Positions 11,339 to 20,081 of a stretch of 59,897 nucleotides of DNA are shown piece by piece. Both the position numbers and the translations under genes were made by a program. Source of the DNA: Deltaproteobacteria bacterium (lineage in GTDB: Bacteria > Desulfobacterota > Binatia > UTPRO1); contig JACQEO010000078.1 of assembly GCA_016200545.1 (NCBI GenBank), positions 1 to 59,897 on the forward strand. The letters are read 5' to 3'. Each line of letters begins with the position of its first letter. Position 1 is the stretch's first letter. The notes under the pieces are model-generated. The model saw only the letters and a list, made by a program, of their open reading frames with translations, was not told the origin of the DNA and ran no database searches.

Positions 11339-11790
11339 CTATGGCAAACACTCGAGGAACATCAGAAACTGGCTCACCCGACAAGTTAGACCGGGACAGC
11401 ACGCGATCGGGGAGCCAAGACAGAAGTCTCCGCTCGAAAGGCACACCGCGGGGTCGGGCTCGTCGCCCACGAGGTTGGAGAAGAGCGTGTCGACGTGGAT
11501 TTCGACGGTCGCCGCTTCGCCGGTCACGGCGCATCCGTTCTTCGTCCTCGCCTCCACCTTCGCAAACGCGTCGGCGAATTTCGCTCGGCCTTGGCGAGAC
11601 AGGTCGAATCGATCTGGACGCTTTTTTTCATGGCGTTCGTGTAGCATTTCAGCTTGCTAGCGAGCTTCTTCGTCGCGGCATTGAGCTTGGTGACCTTGCA
11701 CTTCGTCTGCGGACTCGACGCGACGGTGGGCGGGACGAAGGTGAGCACGAGCGCGAACGCGGCAGCGAGGGCGAGGGTCGAGCACAACAT
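11339..11790 (-). pseudogene. frameshifted small secreted Lys/Cys-rich protein
   Basis: Two overlapping minus-strand frames form one gene. The first gives a signal peptide (MLCSTLALAAAFALVLTF to TVASS) and then a Lys/Ala/Cys helix ending TCLAKAE. The second continues AKFADAFAKVEARTKNGCAVTG, then a Cys-rich tail (DFCLGSPIACCPGLTC). Restoring one G near 11583-11586 reads AEAKFADAF and gives one 150-residue protein, so a single-base deletion separates the halves. The start has an excellent ribosome site (AAGGAGG). I recall similar CLAKAE-type secreted proteins as multigene families in Binatota-like genomes, but could not check. It may be a real pseudogene or a sequencing error. Function unknown. 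Confidence 0.7.
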
Positions 11791-11884
11791 CCGGAGTTCC
11801 TCCTTCGTGATCGACGTTCCCCCTTCTACCCCCTAATGGGGCGGATTGCGCCCCCGCGAGCGCGTCCCTATCATCCGTCGCGCG

Positions 11885-12604
11885 ATGCGGTGGCGGGCGG
11901 ATCCGCGTGAAATCCTGGCCGAGGCGGCGGCCGAGCTCGCCGCCCTCGGCGGCGACGCGGTCAACACGCTCGTCGTCTACGGCAGCGCCGCCGGCGCCGG
12001 CTTTCGTCCCGAACACTCCGATGTGAACCTCGCCGTCGTCCTCGAGCCGCTCGAGTTCGCCCACCTGCAGCGCATTGCGCAGTGGTGGACACGCTGGCGG
12101 CGCCATCGCGTCGCTGCGCCGCTCGTGCTCTCGCTGACCGAGCTCGCGCGCTCGCGCGACATCTTCCCGCTCGAGCTACTCGACATCCAAGCCCGGCACC
12201 GCACGCTCGCCGGCGCCGAGCTCTTCGCCGACCTCGTCGTCGACCCCGAGGCGGTGCGCGCCGAGTGCGAGCGCGAGGCGAAGGGCAAGCTGCTGCGGTT
12301 GCGCGCGCTCTATCTCGAGCTCGCCGGCTCGACGCGCGAGCTGCACGCGCTCATGCTCGACTCGCGGAAGACCTTCTTGCACGTCATGCGCGGGCTGCTC
12401 CACCTGCGCGGCGAGCCGTGGAGCGGCCACGGGGCGGAGGTCGTCCGCGCCTTCGAGCGACACTTCGCCTGCGCCCTGCCCGTCTTGGCGGCGCTCGAAG
12501 AGCACGAGCCCGCGGGCCCGGTCACGGCACGCTTCGCCGCCTACCTCGACGAGATCGAGCTGCTGGCGACGGTCGCCGACCGCGAGGCGTCGGCGCCGGC
12601 ATGA
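11885..12604 (+). CDS. nucleotidyltransferase-fold protein with altered metal motif
   Basis: The 239-residue protein begins with a region resembling the minimal nucleotidyltransferase fold: VVYGSAAGAGFRPEHSDVNLAVVLE (near residue 30; shown in parts as VVYGSAAG and SDVNLAVV). Active family members carry GS followed by SDxD; here the second metal-binding Asp is Asn (DVN). The rest is helical and similar in size to nucleotidyltransferase/HEPN-type proteins. The start is uncertain: an ATG at 11846 is possible and no ribosome site is clear. Its stop overlaps the next start (ATGA), tying it to the TPM and LemA genes. It may be a catalytically reduced regulator or an enzyme with a variant metal site. 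Confidence 0.6.
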   Translation: MRWRADPREILAEAAAELAALGGDAVNTLVVYGSAAGAGFRPEHSDVNLAVVLEPLEFAHLQRIAQWWTRWRRHRVAAPLVLSLTELARSRDIFPLELLDIQARHRTLAGAELFADLVVDPEAVRAECEREAKGKLLRLRALYLELAGSTRELHALMLDSRKTFLHVMRGLLHLRGEPWSGHGAEVVRAFERHFACALPVLAALEEHEPAGPVTARFAAYLDEIELLATVADREASAPA

Positions 12605-13413
12605 GCTTGCGGCGCATCGCAGTCGCGCGGCTGCTGCGACTCACGGCGGCGTCGGGGGAGCTCCTGCAACTCACGGCGGCGGCGCTGCTGATCGCGAGCT
12701 CTGCGTTCGCCGCGCCGGTGCCGGTGCCGACGCCGCTCGGCTTCGTCTCGGACTATGCGCACGTGATCGATGCCGCGACCGCGGCGGCGCTCACCGGACG
12801 CATCGAGGAGCTGAAACGCAAGACCGGCGCGGAGATCGCCGTCGTCACCGTTACGACGACGAAGCCGGAGGCCACCTTCGACTACGCCATGCGGCTCGCC
12901 GAGGCGTGGAAGCCCGGCGCCGCCGGCAAGGACAACGGCGTCGTCTTTCTCACCGCGGTCGCCGACCACGACCTCTTCATCCTCACGGGCTATGGCATCG
13001 GGGGCGTGCTGCCCGACGGCCTCGTCGGCGAGATCCGCGATCGCGAGATCGTGCCGCGCTTTCGTGCCGGTGACGTCGCCGGCGGTATCCGTGCCGGCGT
13101 CGAGCGCATGGCCGCGATCATCGCGCGCGAGTACGGCGTCACGCTCTCGGGCGCACCGCCCGCCCCCGACGGGCGGCGCGAGCCGACGGGAATATCGATC
13201 AGCCCCGGGCTGTTGCTGCTCTTGCTTCTCCTGTTCTTCATCGTCCTACCCATGCTGACGTCGGGAATCGGCGGGCGGCGACGCGGCGGCTTGTGGATGC
13301 TGCCGATGTGGGGCGGCGGTTTCGGAGGGGGCGGCTTCGGTGGTCCGGGCGGCGGCTTCGGAGGCTTCGGCGGCGGCGGTTTCGGCGGCGGCGGCGCCGG
13401 CGGTAAATGGTGA
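12601..13413 (+). CDS. TPM-domain (YgcG-like) membrane protein
   Basis: The 270-residue protein has an N-terminal signal or anchor segment (about 17-38), then a TPM domain starting FVSDYAHVIDAATAAALTGR and containing GAEIAVVTV, DNGVVFLTAVADHD and TGYGIGGVLPDGLVGEIRD. A membrane segment of consecutive leucines follows near residue 205. The C-terminus is almost pure glycine and phenylalanine (GGGFGG repeats), the usual tail of this family. The TPM domain faces the periplasm. The pairing with lemA just downstream is widespread in bacteria; the job is poorly known, with suggested links to envelope or respiratory complex quality control. Confidence 0.85.
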   Translation: MSLRRIAVARLLRLTAASGELLQLTAAALLIASSAFAAPVPVPTPLGFVSDYAHVIDAATAAALTGRIEELKRKTGAEIAVVTVTTTKPEATFDYAMRLAEAWKPGAAGKDNGVVFLTAVADHDLFILTGYGIGGVLPDGLVGEIRDREIVPRFRAGDVAGGIRAGVERMAAIIAREYGVTLSGAPPAPDGRREPTGISISPGLLLLLLLLFFIVLPMLTSGIGGRRRGGLWMLPMWGGGFGGGGFGGPGGGFGGFGGGGFGGGGAGGKW

Positions 13414-13435
13414 CGGCAACGCCGAGGAGGCGATC

Positions 13436-13996
13436 ATGAGAGCTTCGCGACGGCTGACGATCGGATTGGCGCTGCTGTCCACGGCGCTCGCGGGCTGCGG
13501 CTACAACCGCCTGGTGAGCCTGCACGAGGCGATCGACGGCGCCTGGGCGCAGGTCGAGGTGCAGCTGCAACGGCGGAACGATCTCGTCCCCAACCTCGTC
13601 GAGGTGACGAAAGGCTACGCCAAGCACGAGCGCGAGATCTTCGAGGCGGTCGCGAACGCGCGCGCCCGCATGCTCGCCGCCGGCGGCTCGCGCGACCAGA
13701 CGATCGCGGCGGCGCAGGACATGTCGTCGGCGCTGTCGCGCCTGCTCGCGCTCTCGGAGCGCTACCCCGACTTGAAAGCCGACCAGCAGTTCGCGCGTCT
13801 CTCCGACGAGCTCGCCGGCACCGAGAATCGCATCGCGACCGAACGCCGGCGCTACAACGACACCGTCCGCGAGTACAATACGCTCGTGCGGAGCTTCCCG
13901 ACGATGCTGATCGCGCGCGCGACTGGCTTCACGCCGCAGAAATACTTCGAGGCGCCCGAGGCGGCGCAGCAGGTGCCGGCGGTGAAGTTCGAGTGA
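13436..13996 (+). CDS. lemA: LemA-family lipoprotein
   Basis: The 186-residue protein starts with a signal peptide ending in the lipobox LAGC, so it is probably lipid-anchored. It then shows the LemA core: YNRLVSLHEAIDGAWAQVEV, QLQRRNDLVPNLVEVTKGYA, RIATERRRYNDTVREYNTLV and a C-terminal PQKYFEA. Length and order match the family. The start at 13436 has GAGGAGG upstream and lies 22 bases after the TPM gene. LemA and TPM proteins are usually encoded together and probably act as an envelope complex of unknown biochemical function. Confidence 0.9.
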   Translation: MRASRRLTIGLALLSTALAGCGYNRLVSLHEAIDGAWAQVEVQLQRRNDLVPNLVEVTKGYAKHEREIFEAVANARARMLAAGGSRDQTIAAAQDMSSALSRLLALSERYPDLKADQQFARLSDELAGTENRIATERRRYNDTVREYNTLVRSFPTMLIARATGFTPQKYFEAPEAAQQVPAVKFE

Positions 13997-14009
13997 TCCA
14001 CGCGACCAC

Positions 14010-14957
14010 ATGCGCATCCTGATCGCGGGCACGGGTGCGGTCGGCGGCTACTTCGGCGCCCGCCTCGCGGACGCCGGGCACGACGTCGTCTTCTTCGCCC
14101 GCGGCCGCAACCTCGCGGCGCTCCGCGAGGGCGGGCTCACGGTGGGGAGCGTCGACGGCGACCTCCGCCTGCCGCGCGTCGCCGCGACCGACGCGCTCGC
14201 CGGTACAGCACCCGTCGAGCTCGCGCTCGTCACCGTCAAGTCCTACGACACCGCGGCGACCGCCGCCGCGATCGCACCCGTGGTGACACCCGAGACGATC
14301 GTCCTCTCGCTGCAAAACGGCATCGAGAACGAGAGCCTCCTCGCCTCCGCGCTCGGGCTGCCGCCGCTCCTCGGCGCGATGACGCAGATCGGCGCCGAGC
14401 TCACCGCCCCCGGTGTCGTCCGCCACGTCGCCCAGGGGACGATCTACTTCGGCGAGCTGACCGGCCACGAGAGCCCACGCACGCGCACCCTCGTCGAGCT
14501 CTTCACGGCGGCGGCCATCCGTCACCGCTGCTCGCGGCAGATCCTCCTCATGCTGTGGGACAAGCTCTCGTGGAACGCCGCCTTCAACGCCGTGACCGCG
14601 CTCACGCGCACGACGAGCGGCGCGGCCGCGCGCCTACCGGCGACGGCGCGGCTGCTGCGCGCGGCGATGCTCGAGGTCATCGCCGTGGCGCGCGCGCAAG
14701 GCATTCTGCTCGACCCGGCGCGCGTCGACGGCGTCGTCGCCTACGCTGGCGAGCACCTGGGGGAGCTTCGCACGTCGATGCTCCAGGACGTCGAGCGCGG
14801 CGGGCGTCTCGAGCACGACGCCATCAACGGCGCGGTGGTGCGCATCGGCGAGGCGGTCGGCGTGCCGACGCCGCTGAACGCGACGCTTGTCGCGTTGCTC
14901 TCCGCGCTCGACCTCGCGCGCACGCACCCAGGCGGCGACGTCGTGGTGATCGAATAG
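14010..14957 (+). CDS. panE: 2-dehydropantoate 2-reductase (ketopantoate reductase)
   Basis: PanE-family enzymes reduce ketopantoate to pantoate with NADPH for CoA synthesis. The 315-residue protein begins MRILIAGTGAVGGYFGARL, the Rossmann nucleotide loop, has VTVKSYDT with the expected catalytic lysine, SLQNGIENE, and a helical C-terminal domain with WDKLSWNAAFNAVTALT. It begins 13 bases after lemA. No other pan gene is nearby, and the family includes reductases for other 2-oxo acids, so the substrate is less sure than the fold. Confidence 0.88.
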   Translation: MRILIAGTGAVGGYFGARLADAGHDVVFFARGRNLAALREGGLTVGSVDGDLRLPRVAATDALAGTAPVELALVTVKSYDTAATAAAIAPVVTPETIVLSLQNGIENESLLASALGLPPLLGAMTQIGAELTAPGVVRHVAQGTIYFGELTGHESPRTRTLVELFTAAAIRHRCSRQILLMLWDKLSWNAAFNAVTALTRTTSGAAARLPATARLLRAAMLEVIAVARAQGILLDPARVDGVVAYAGEHLGELRTSMLQDVERGGRLEHDAINGAVVRIGEAVGVPTPLNATLVALLSALDLARTHPGGDVVVIE

Positions 14958-14988
14958 GAGACCTCGAACCGATACGGCAAAATTGACC

Positions 14989-17900
14989 TCAAGGCTTCAC
15001 CGTCACGTCGACGACAATCGGGGCCCCGAAGGTTTTGTCGGCCTTTTTCGCGCCGCATCCCTTGTCGAGGAGCTTGCCGTTAGGGAAAGGGTCGACGACA
15101 CCCGGCGGAGTCACCTGGCGCGGGCAGATGTCGTCCGCGGGGTCGGCGTCGCCGCTACCGAGCGCGCCGTGCTTCACTCTCGCGTGCAGCGAGTAGTCGG
15201 CGTGGCCGGGGCTCTTCGTCGTACTCTTCAGCGGATCGTTGGCACAGGAGAACGTAACGTCGAAAAGCACGGCGAGCTTCTGCTTCGTCTTGAGCGTGAT
15301 CGGCGGTATCTTCTGCGGCTTCCCGGCGACGAAGACGGGCACCGGCGCCGCGCACGCTCCCACCGAGTCGAGCGCCAGGCTCACCAAGTTTCCGAGCACC
15401 GCCGCGTCCGGAATCGTTTCCGCGTGCGGGCTGCGGTTTTGAATCTCCACCTTGACCTGCTTCGTTTGCACCGGCTTCTTGCCGCTCAGGCCGATCACCT
15501 TCGGCGCCGTGATCTTCGTCACCGCGAGGTCGTTCGAGCCGCAGTCCGTCGCCGTCGTCACGGTGTCGGGAGTCGCCGGCGCGTCCTCGACGTTGCCCGT
15601 CGCGTCGGTCGCGACGCTGTAGAACGCGTAGGTTTTGCCCAATTGCCCGGCGAACGTCGCGGACGTGTCCTCGGTGTCGACGAGCCACGGGCTGAAGGCA
15701 CCGCCGTCTTCGGACACGAAGATCGTGTAGCGCGCGATCCCCGAACCCACGTCGCTCCCCGCCCATTCCACGAGGATCTGCAGGCACTGCACCGGATCGA
15801 GCGCCGCGACCTGGCTCTCGGGCGCCGCGTCGTCGAGGGTGTTCAGCCACTGCGGGGTGTCGATCGGCGCGTTGGTGTCGAACACCACCGTCGCCTGGTT
15901 CTGGATCTCGGTACCGGTCGCGAGCCCCGCCTTCGCCTTGACGGTGTAGACGACGCTGCCCTCGCCCTCGGGAGGGCTCGCGTTCGGCGGGAGAAAGCCC
16001 ACGAGCGGGTCCGCCGGAGGACTCTGCGTGTCCGGGTCGAGGGTGAGGAAATGCCAGGTGACGACGCCGGTGTCGGCGTCGAGGCCGGCCTGGATACGCA
16101 CCAGGAGGTTCTGCGCCGGACGGAGATCGACGTCGGTGACGAACGCGCTCAGTCCGGGCGGCGGGAAAATCTGATGATCGCCGAACGCGATCGGTCCGAG
16201 GCTGAACGTCGAGAGATCGAGGTTCGTCGTGTCGAGCGGATCGGTGACGACGACCTCGCGCGCCGCCGCGGTCGCGGACGCGAGATTCTCGAACACCACC
16301 TGATAGCGGAGCGGCTCCTCGCCCGAGACAAAGTGCGCCGCGCCGGCGCCGACGGCGCCGAACTTGTCGTTCGGATCGACGCTGCCACCACCGAGGATGG
16401 GGAAGCCGTTGCCGCACTTGGTCGGGTCCTTCTGCGCCGCGCACTTCGGCGGCACGCAGATCGCGCCGCCCTTCGTGGAAACGACCTTCCAGCCCATGTC
16501 GCTGCACTCGGCGCGCGAGCCGCCGCCGCCGAGCGCCTGGGCGGCGTCGGGATAGAGCAGCGACGACACGATCGCACGCGCGATCGCGGTGAGCCGTGGC
16601 GCGAGCGGCGTCGCGGCGGCGCCCTGCTGGACGGCACCGAACTCCGCCAGATCGATGACGAGCTGCGCTAGGCTGTACACCTGCGGGCGTGTCGCCAGAT
16701 CGGTCACCAACGCGGTGCGGCCGAGCGCGACCACGTCCTCGAGCTGCTTCGTCGCGTACTGGGTGAGAGCCGGCACGAGGGTATCGGAGACGTCGACGAG
16801 GAGCACGCGCTGCGCATAGCCGCGCGCCCCCGCGACCAGGTCGGCGACGACCTGGGAATCGAGCTGCGGCTGAAAATACGGTGGGTCGACCGGCACGCGG
16901 ATCTCGAAGCTCTGGCCGTGCGTTCCGACCGGCGCCGTCAAAGTCAGCTGGAGCGCGCCCGCGAATCCGGTGGGCACGAGCGGCAGCACGAGCGGCACGG
17001 TCGCGAAATCGCCGGCGCCGCCCGGCTGCACGTCGACCGGCACCTGCGTCCAGTCGGTCGGCACCTGGCCCAGCTCCGCGGGCGGCGCGGTCACGGGAAA
17101 GAGAAGACTCAGAATGAAGTCGGAAGGCACCGCGAGCGCGAGCGGCACCGCCAACGCGTCGGCGTTGCCGCGATTGCCGAAGAGAATCGTGTACCGCCCC
17201 GGCTGCCCGAGCCGGAGCGTGGCGTTGCCGAGAACGTCCACCCACACCTGCGGTCGCGGCTCCTCGATCGTGAAGGGGCGGCTCGCCGAGGACTGGTCGG
17301 GGTTCGTCACCACAAGATCCCAGGCTCCCGTGGTCGCACCGGTGAGATCGAACGTCGTCGCGATCACCGAGCCCTCCTCGCCGACCGCGACCGGGCTGCC
17401 GACGATGTCGGACTCGCCCGAACGGGTGAGCTTCACCGTCGCGTCATCTGCGAAGCCGCTGCCGTAGACGAACGTGACGAGCGGCGCGCCTGTACCGCCG
17501 TGACTCGGTGCGGAGCCGGAGATCGTGAACCCGCCCTCGAACTCGAAGGCACCGATGTCGCATGCGCTGCCCTTCGGCCGGAGGACGCCGCGCTGGTCGG
17601 CGGGCCGGCACGCATTCGTGCCGCTCCCGGGCGCCGCCGGATTGCCGGCGTCGATCGCCGGGCTGCTCGCGAGCAGCGCGCGCGTCTCGGTCGGCCCGCC
17701 GTTGTCGCCGAGCGCGCCGAGCTTCGCGTCCTTGCCGGTCACGTTGCCGGTGAGGTCGCCGGTGATGCCGCAGCCCTGGGTGCTCTGAATCAGATTGTAA
17801 CCGGCCGAGGTCACGGTTCCCGAGCAGTCCGGGTTCTGTGAGAAGTCGGAGACGTTGCCGGCGATGATGGTGTTGGCGACGGTCCCGGCGAAACCCCCGA

Positions 17901-19008
17901 CGGCCCCGCCCTCGATGCCGCCGCCCGTCGCGTTGTGAGCGTTCACGATCCCGTGCGCCGTGTTGCCGGCGATCGTGCAGTTGAGCAGACTGAGCGATGC
18001 GCCCGCATCCTCGATGCCGCCACCCGACGCCGCCTGGTTACCGGTGAACGTGGAGTTGCGGATCGTAATCCCGCTGCCGCCGTAGCCGTCACCGGAGCTG
18101 TAAATCCCCCCGCCTTCGCTGCCGAGCGCGAAGTTGCCGCTGAGCGTACTGTCGGTGATCGTCAACGTGCCACGGTTGCGCTCGATGCCGCCGCCGTTGC
18201 CCGCAGTGGCGACGTTGTCCTCGATGCTGCTCCTGGTGACGACGATCGTCGGTTTGCCGCTGATGTCGAAGAAGCCGGTCCACATCCCGCCGCCGTCGTG
18301 CGCGACATTGCCGCTGATCGTGCTGTCGCTGACGGTCAGCACGGCGCCATCCCCCACGACGATCCCGCCGCCGAACTGGGCGGCCGTGTTGCCGCTGACG
18401 GTGCTATTGAGGACGGTCAACGTTCCGCCCTCTTGGCTGATGCCGCCGCCGTGCGCCGTGGCGCTGTTGCCGGTCACGATGCTGTCGGAGATCGTGAGGA
18501 AGGTGGCGTGGTTGCGGATGCCGGCGCCGCTGTGGTCGGCGTACGCGTCCATGTGGCCGTTTCGGATCGTCACCCCGCTGATCGCCGCGGTGATCCCCTT
18601 CGACGGAAAGCGCTCCGACGGATCGACGTCGAGCACGCGGTTGATGCCCGTGCACGTCGTCGCCGGCGACACCGGGGCGCAGGCCTGAATGATCGTGGTC
18701 GCGGCGCCCGCGCCCGAGAGCGTCAGGTCGTCGGTGACGTCGAGGTCGCCGTTGGCGTTCGAGCCCTCGAAGTCCGTGGAGGGAATCGTGAGCGTGTAGG
18801 TGCCGGCGGGTACGGTGACGGTGTCGGCACCGGGGAGCGCGTTGGCGGCGCTGATCGCGCCGCGCAAGCTGCAGTCGTTCGGGGTGGCGTCGTCGCATGC
18901 GGTGAGCCCGGCGTCGTCGACGGTGGTGTCGACGGTGAAGATTTTCGCTTGCGCCGGGCAGGCGCCGGCGAGGACGGCACAAATGGTCAGGGCAACGAGG
19001 GGTTTCAC
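14989..19008 (-). CDS. large secreted parallel beta-helix protein
   Basis: The 1339-residue protein has a signal peptide ending near AQA (residue 21). Residues about 22-490 form a right-handed parallel beta-helix: a CSLRGAISAANALPGADTV start, then repeated NSTFTGN/DSTISGN-type rungs and an NACRPADQRGV end, as in polymorphic outer-membrane and choice-of-anchor proteins. An immunoglobulin-like IPT/TIG segment follows (about 500-585). Then come a region around SVDPNDKFGAVG with DUF11-like repeats (VVTDPLDTTNLD), a fibronectin-like segment, and a final beta domain. I see no sorting motif or transmembrane anchor. It is probably a surface or secreted adhesin-like protein. The gene stands alone and is convergent with panE. 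Confidence 0.85.
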   Translation of the reverse strand: MKPLVALTICAVLAGACPAQAKIFTVDTTVDDAGLTACDDATPNDCSLRGAISAANALPGADTVTVPAGTYTLTIPSTDFEGSNANGDLDVTDDLTLSGAGAATTIIQACAPVSPATTCTGINRVLDVDPSERFPSKGITAAISGVTIRNGHMDAYADHSGAGIRNHATFLTISDSIVTGNSATAHGGGISQEGGTLTVLNSTVSGNTAAQFGGGIVVGDGAVLTVSDSTISGNVAHDGGGMWTGFFDISGKPTIVVTRSSIEDNVATAGNGGGIERNRGTLTITDSTLSGNFALGSEGGGIYSSGDGYGGSGITIRNSTFTGNQAASGGGIEDAGASLSLLNCTIAGNTAHGIVNAHNATGGGIEGGAVGGFAGTVANTIIAGNVSDFSQNPDCSGTVTSAGYNLIQSTQGCGITGDLTGNVTGKDAKLGALGDNGGPTETRALLASSPAIDAGNPAAPGSGTNACRPADQRGVLRPKGSACDIGAFEFEGGFTISGSAPSHGGTGAPLVTFVYGSGFADDATVKLTRSGESDIVGSPVAVGEEGSVIATTFDLTGATTGAWDLVVTNPDQSSASRPFTIEEPRPQVWVDVLGNATLRLGQPGRYTILFGNRGNADALAVPLALAVPSDFILSLLFPVTAPPAELGQVPTDWTQVPVDVQPGGAGDFATVPLVLPLVPTGFAGALQLTLTAPVGTHGQSFEIRVPVDPPYFQPQLDSQVVADLVAGARGYAQRVLLVDVSDTLVPALTQYATKQLEDVVALGRTALVTDLATRPQVYSLAQLVIDLAEFGAVQQGAAATPLAPRLTAIARAIVSSLLYPDAAQALGGGGSRAECSDMGWKVVSTKGGAICVPPKCAAQKDPTKCGNGFPILGGGSVDPNDKFGAVGAGAAHFVSGEEPLRYQVVFENLASATAAAREVVVTDPLDTTNLDLSTFSLGPIAFGDHQIFPPPGLSAFVTDVDLRPAQNLLVRIQAGLDADTGVVTWHFLTLDPDTQSPPADPLVGFLPPNASPPEGEGSVVYTVKAKAGLATGTEIQNQATVVFDTNAPIDTPQWLNTLDDAAPESQVAALDPVQCLQILVEWAGSDVGSGIARYTIFVSEDGGAFSPWLVDTEDTSATFAGQLGKTYAFYSVATDATGNVEDAPATPDTVTTATDCGSNDLAVTKITAPKVIGLSGKKPVQTKQVKVEIQNRSPHAETIPDAAVLGNLVSLALDSVGACAAPVPVFVAGKPQKIPPITLKTKQKLAVLFDVTFSCANDPLKSTTKSPGHADYSLHARVKHGALGSGDADPADDICPRQVTPPGVVDPFPNGKLLDKGCGAKKADKTFGAPIVVDVTVKP

Positions 19009-19272
19009 AGGTTCCCTCCTGGTGAGTGCGCTCGAGAGGAGCGTGCGCCGGGTCGTTCGATTGGTCGAGAATGCTCCGCCGATCCGACGATTAGGTCAAC
19101 GGCAATCGGCGAGCTCTGCGCCGTCGACAAGCCCTACCATGCCGGCGAGCCCTACCCTGTCGAGAGTCTCGCCGTTGATCGCAACCTCGGCGCCCTTCCG
19201 ACATCGGTGTAACATTGTTTTGCTCCGGCCAGTCTGCGGCGGGTGATCGCCAAAGAGAGCTCCCACAAACGC

Positions 19273-20070
19273 TCAGGGCTTTACGAATGCCAGGACGAAG
19301 CGGTCGGTCGTGCCGCGGCGCGCGCCGGCCGCCGACGGGGAGGCGCTCCAATCGCGTGTGTCCTCGGGGTTGCGGAGAAACGCCGCCTCTCTGGCGAGCC
19401 GAAACCCGGCGCGGGAGACCTCGTCGCGCACGACGTGCTCCTCGATGCGGTGCAGCGTCTGCGTCTCGCGCGCATCGCTCCCGGGTGTGCCGCTGTGGTC
19501 GACGATCACGAACGTGCCGCCGGGCTTGAGAGCGCGGAAGACGGCGCGGCTCATGGCGTCGCGGTCGACGCCCATCCAGACGGTGTCGTGGTAGAAGAGC
19601 ACCATCACGACGGCGTCCAGGTCATGCACCTCGGGGGGCAGCGGATCGTCGAACGGCCGGTCGACGCGCACGACGTTCCGCGTCACCGGCTTCGCGAGCC
19701 GTGCGCTCCATGGCTTCTCGGCGAAGCGCTCGAGAATGAAGCGGCTGTTCTGGCCGTAGACGGTGCCGGTCGGACCGACCGCGCGCGCGAGCAGCTCGGT
19801 CGTGTAGCCGCCGCCGGCGCCGAGCTCGGCAATCCGCATGCCCGGGCCGGCGCCGATGAAGGCGAGGAGCTCGGCGGGATGACGTCCGCCGTCGAGCGCG
19901 CGATCGTCGGCACTGCGATCGGGCGCGTCGACGATCGCCCGCAGCTCGGCCGACGGAGCGGCGTCCGTCGCCGCGCGGCGTCCGTGCGACGCCGCTCCGG
20001 GAAGCGCGCATCCCGCACCGCCCAGCATCACCAGCGCCGCTGCAAGCGTGATCGGTCTCAGGATTCTCAT
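19273..20070 (-). CDS. exported class I SAM methyltransferase-like lipoprotein
   Basis: The 265-residue protein starts with a hydrophobic segment and GGAGCALPG, a lipobox-like cleavage site, so it is probably exported. Residues about 65-265 form a methyltransferase fold: IAELGAGGGYTTELLARAVG is the SAM loop, DAVVMVLFYHDTVWM and LKPGGTFVIVDHSG follow, with VRDEVSRAGFRLAREAAFLR near the end. This matches a group of predicted exported methyltransferases found in proteobacteria. It begins 11 bases after nuoN and is probably in the complex I operon. Why a SAM-fold protein would be outside the cytoplasm is unclear. Substrate unknown. Confidence 0.78.
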   Translation of the reverse strand: MRILRPITLAAALVMLGGAGCALPGAASHGRRAATDAAPSAELRAIVDAPDRSADDRALDGGRHPAELLAFIGAGPGMRIAELGAGGGYTTELLARAVGPTGTVYGQNSRFILERFAEKPWSARLAKPVTRNVVRVDRPFDDPLPPEVHDLDAVVMVLFYHDTVWMGVDRDAMSRAVFRALKPGGTFVIVDHSGTPGSDARETQTLHRIEEHVVRDEVSRAGFRLAREAAFLRNPEDTRDWSASPSAAGARRGTTDRFVLAFVKP

Positions 20071-20081
20071 GCGATGCGATC

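Noticed and set aside
13315..13410. Short GGCGGC repeats that might suggest a CRISPR or satellite.
   Set aside because: They encode the glycine-rich tail of the TPM protein and are in-frame low complexity.
19181..19195. A sigma-54-like element (GGGCGC-N5-TTGC on the minus strand) before the beta-helix gene.
   Set aside because: Only the GG/GC core fits; the TGGCAC half has two mismatches, and the site lies about 170 bases from the start codon.
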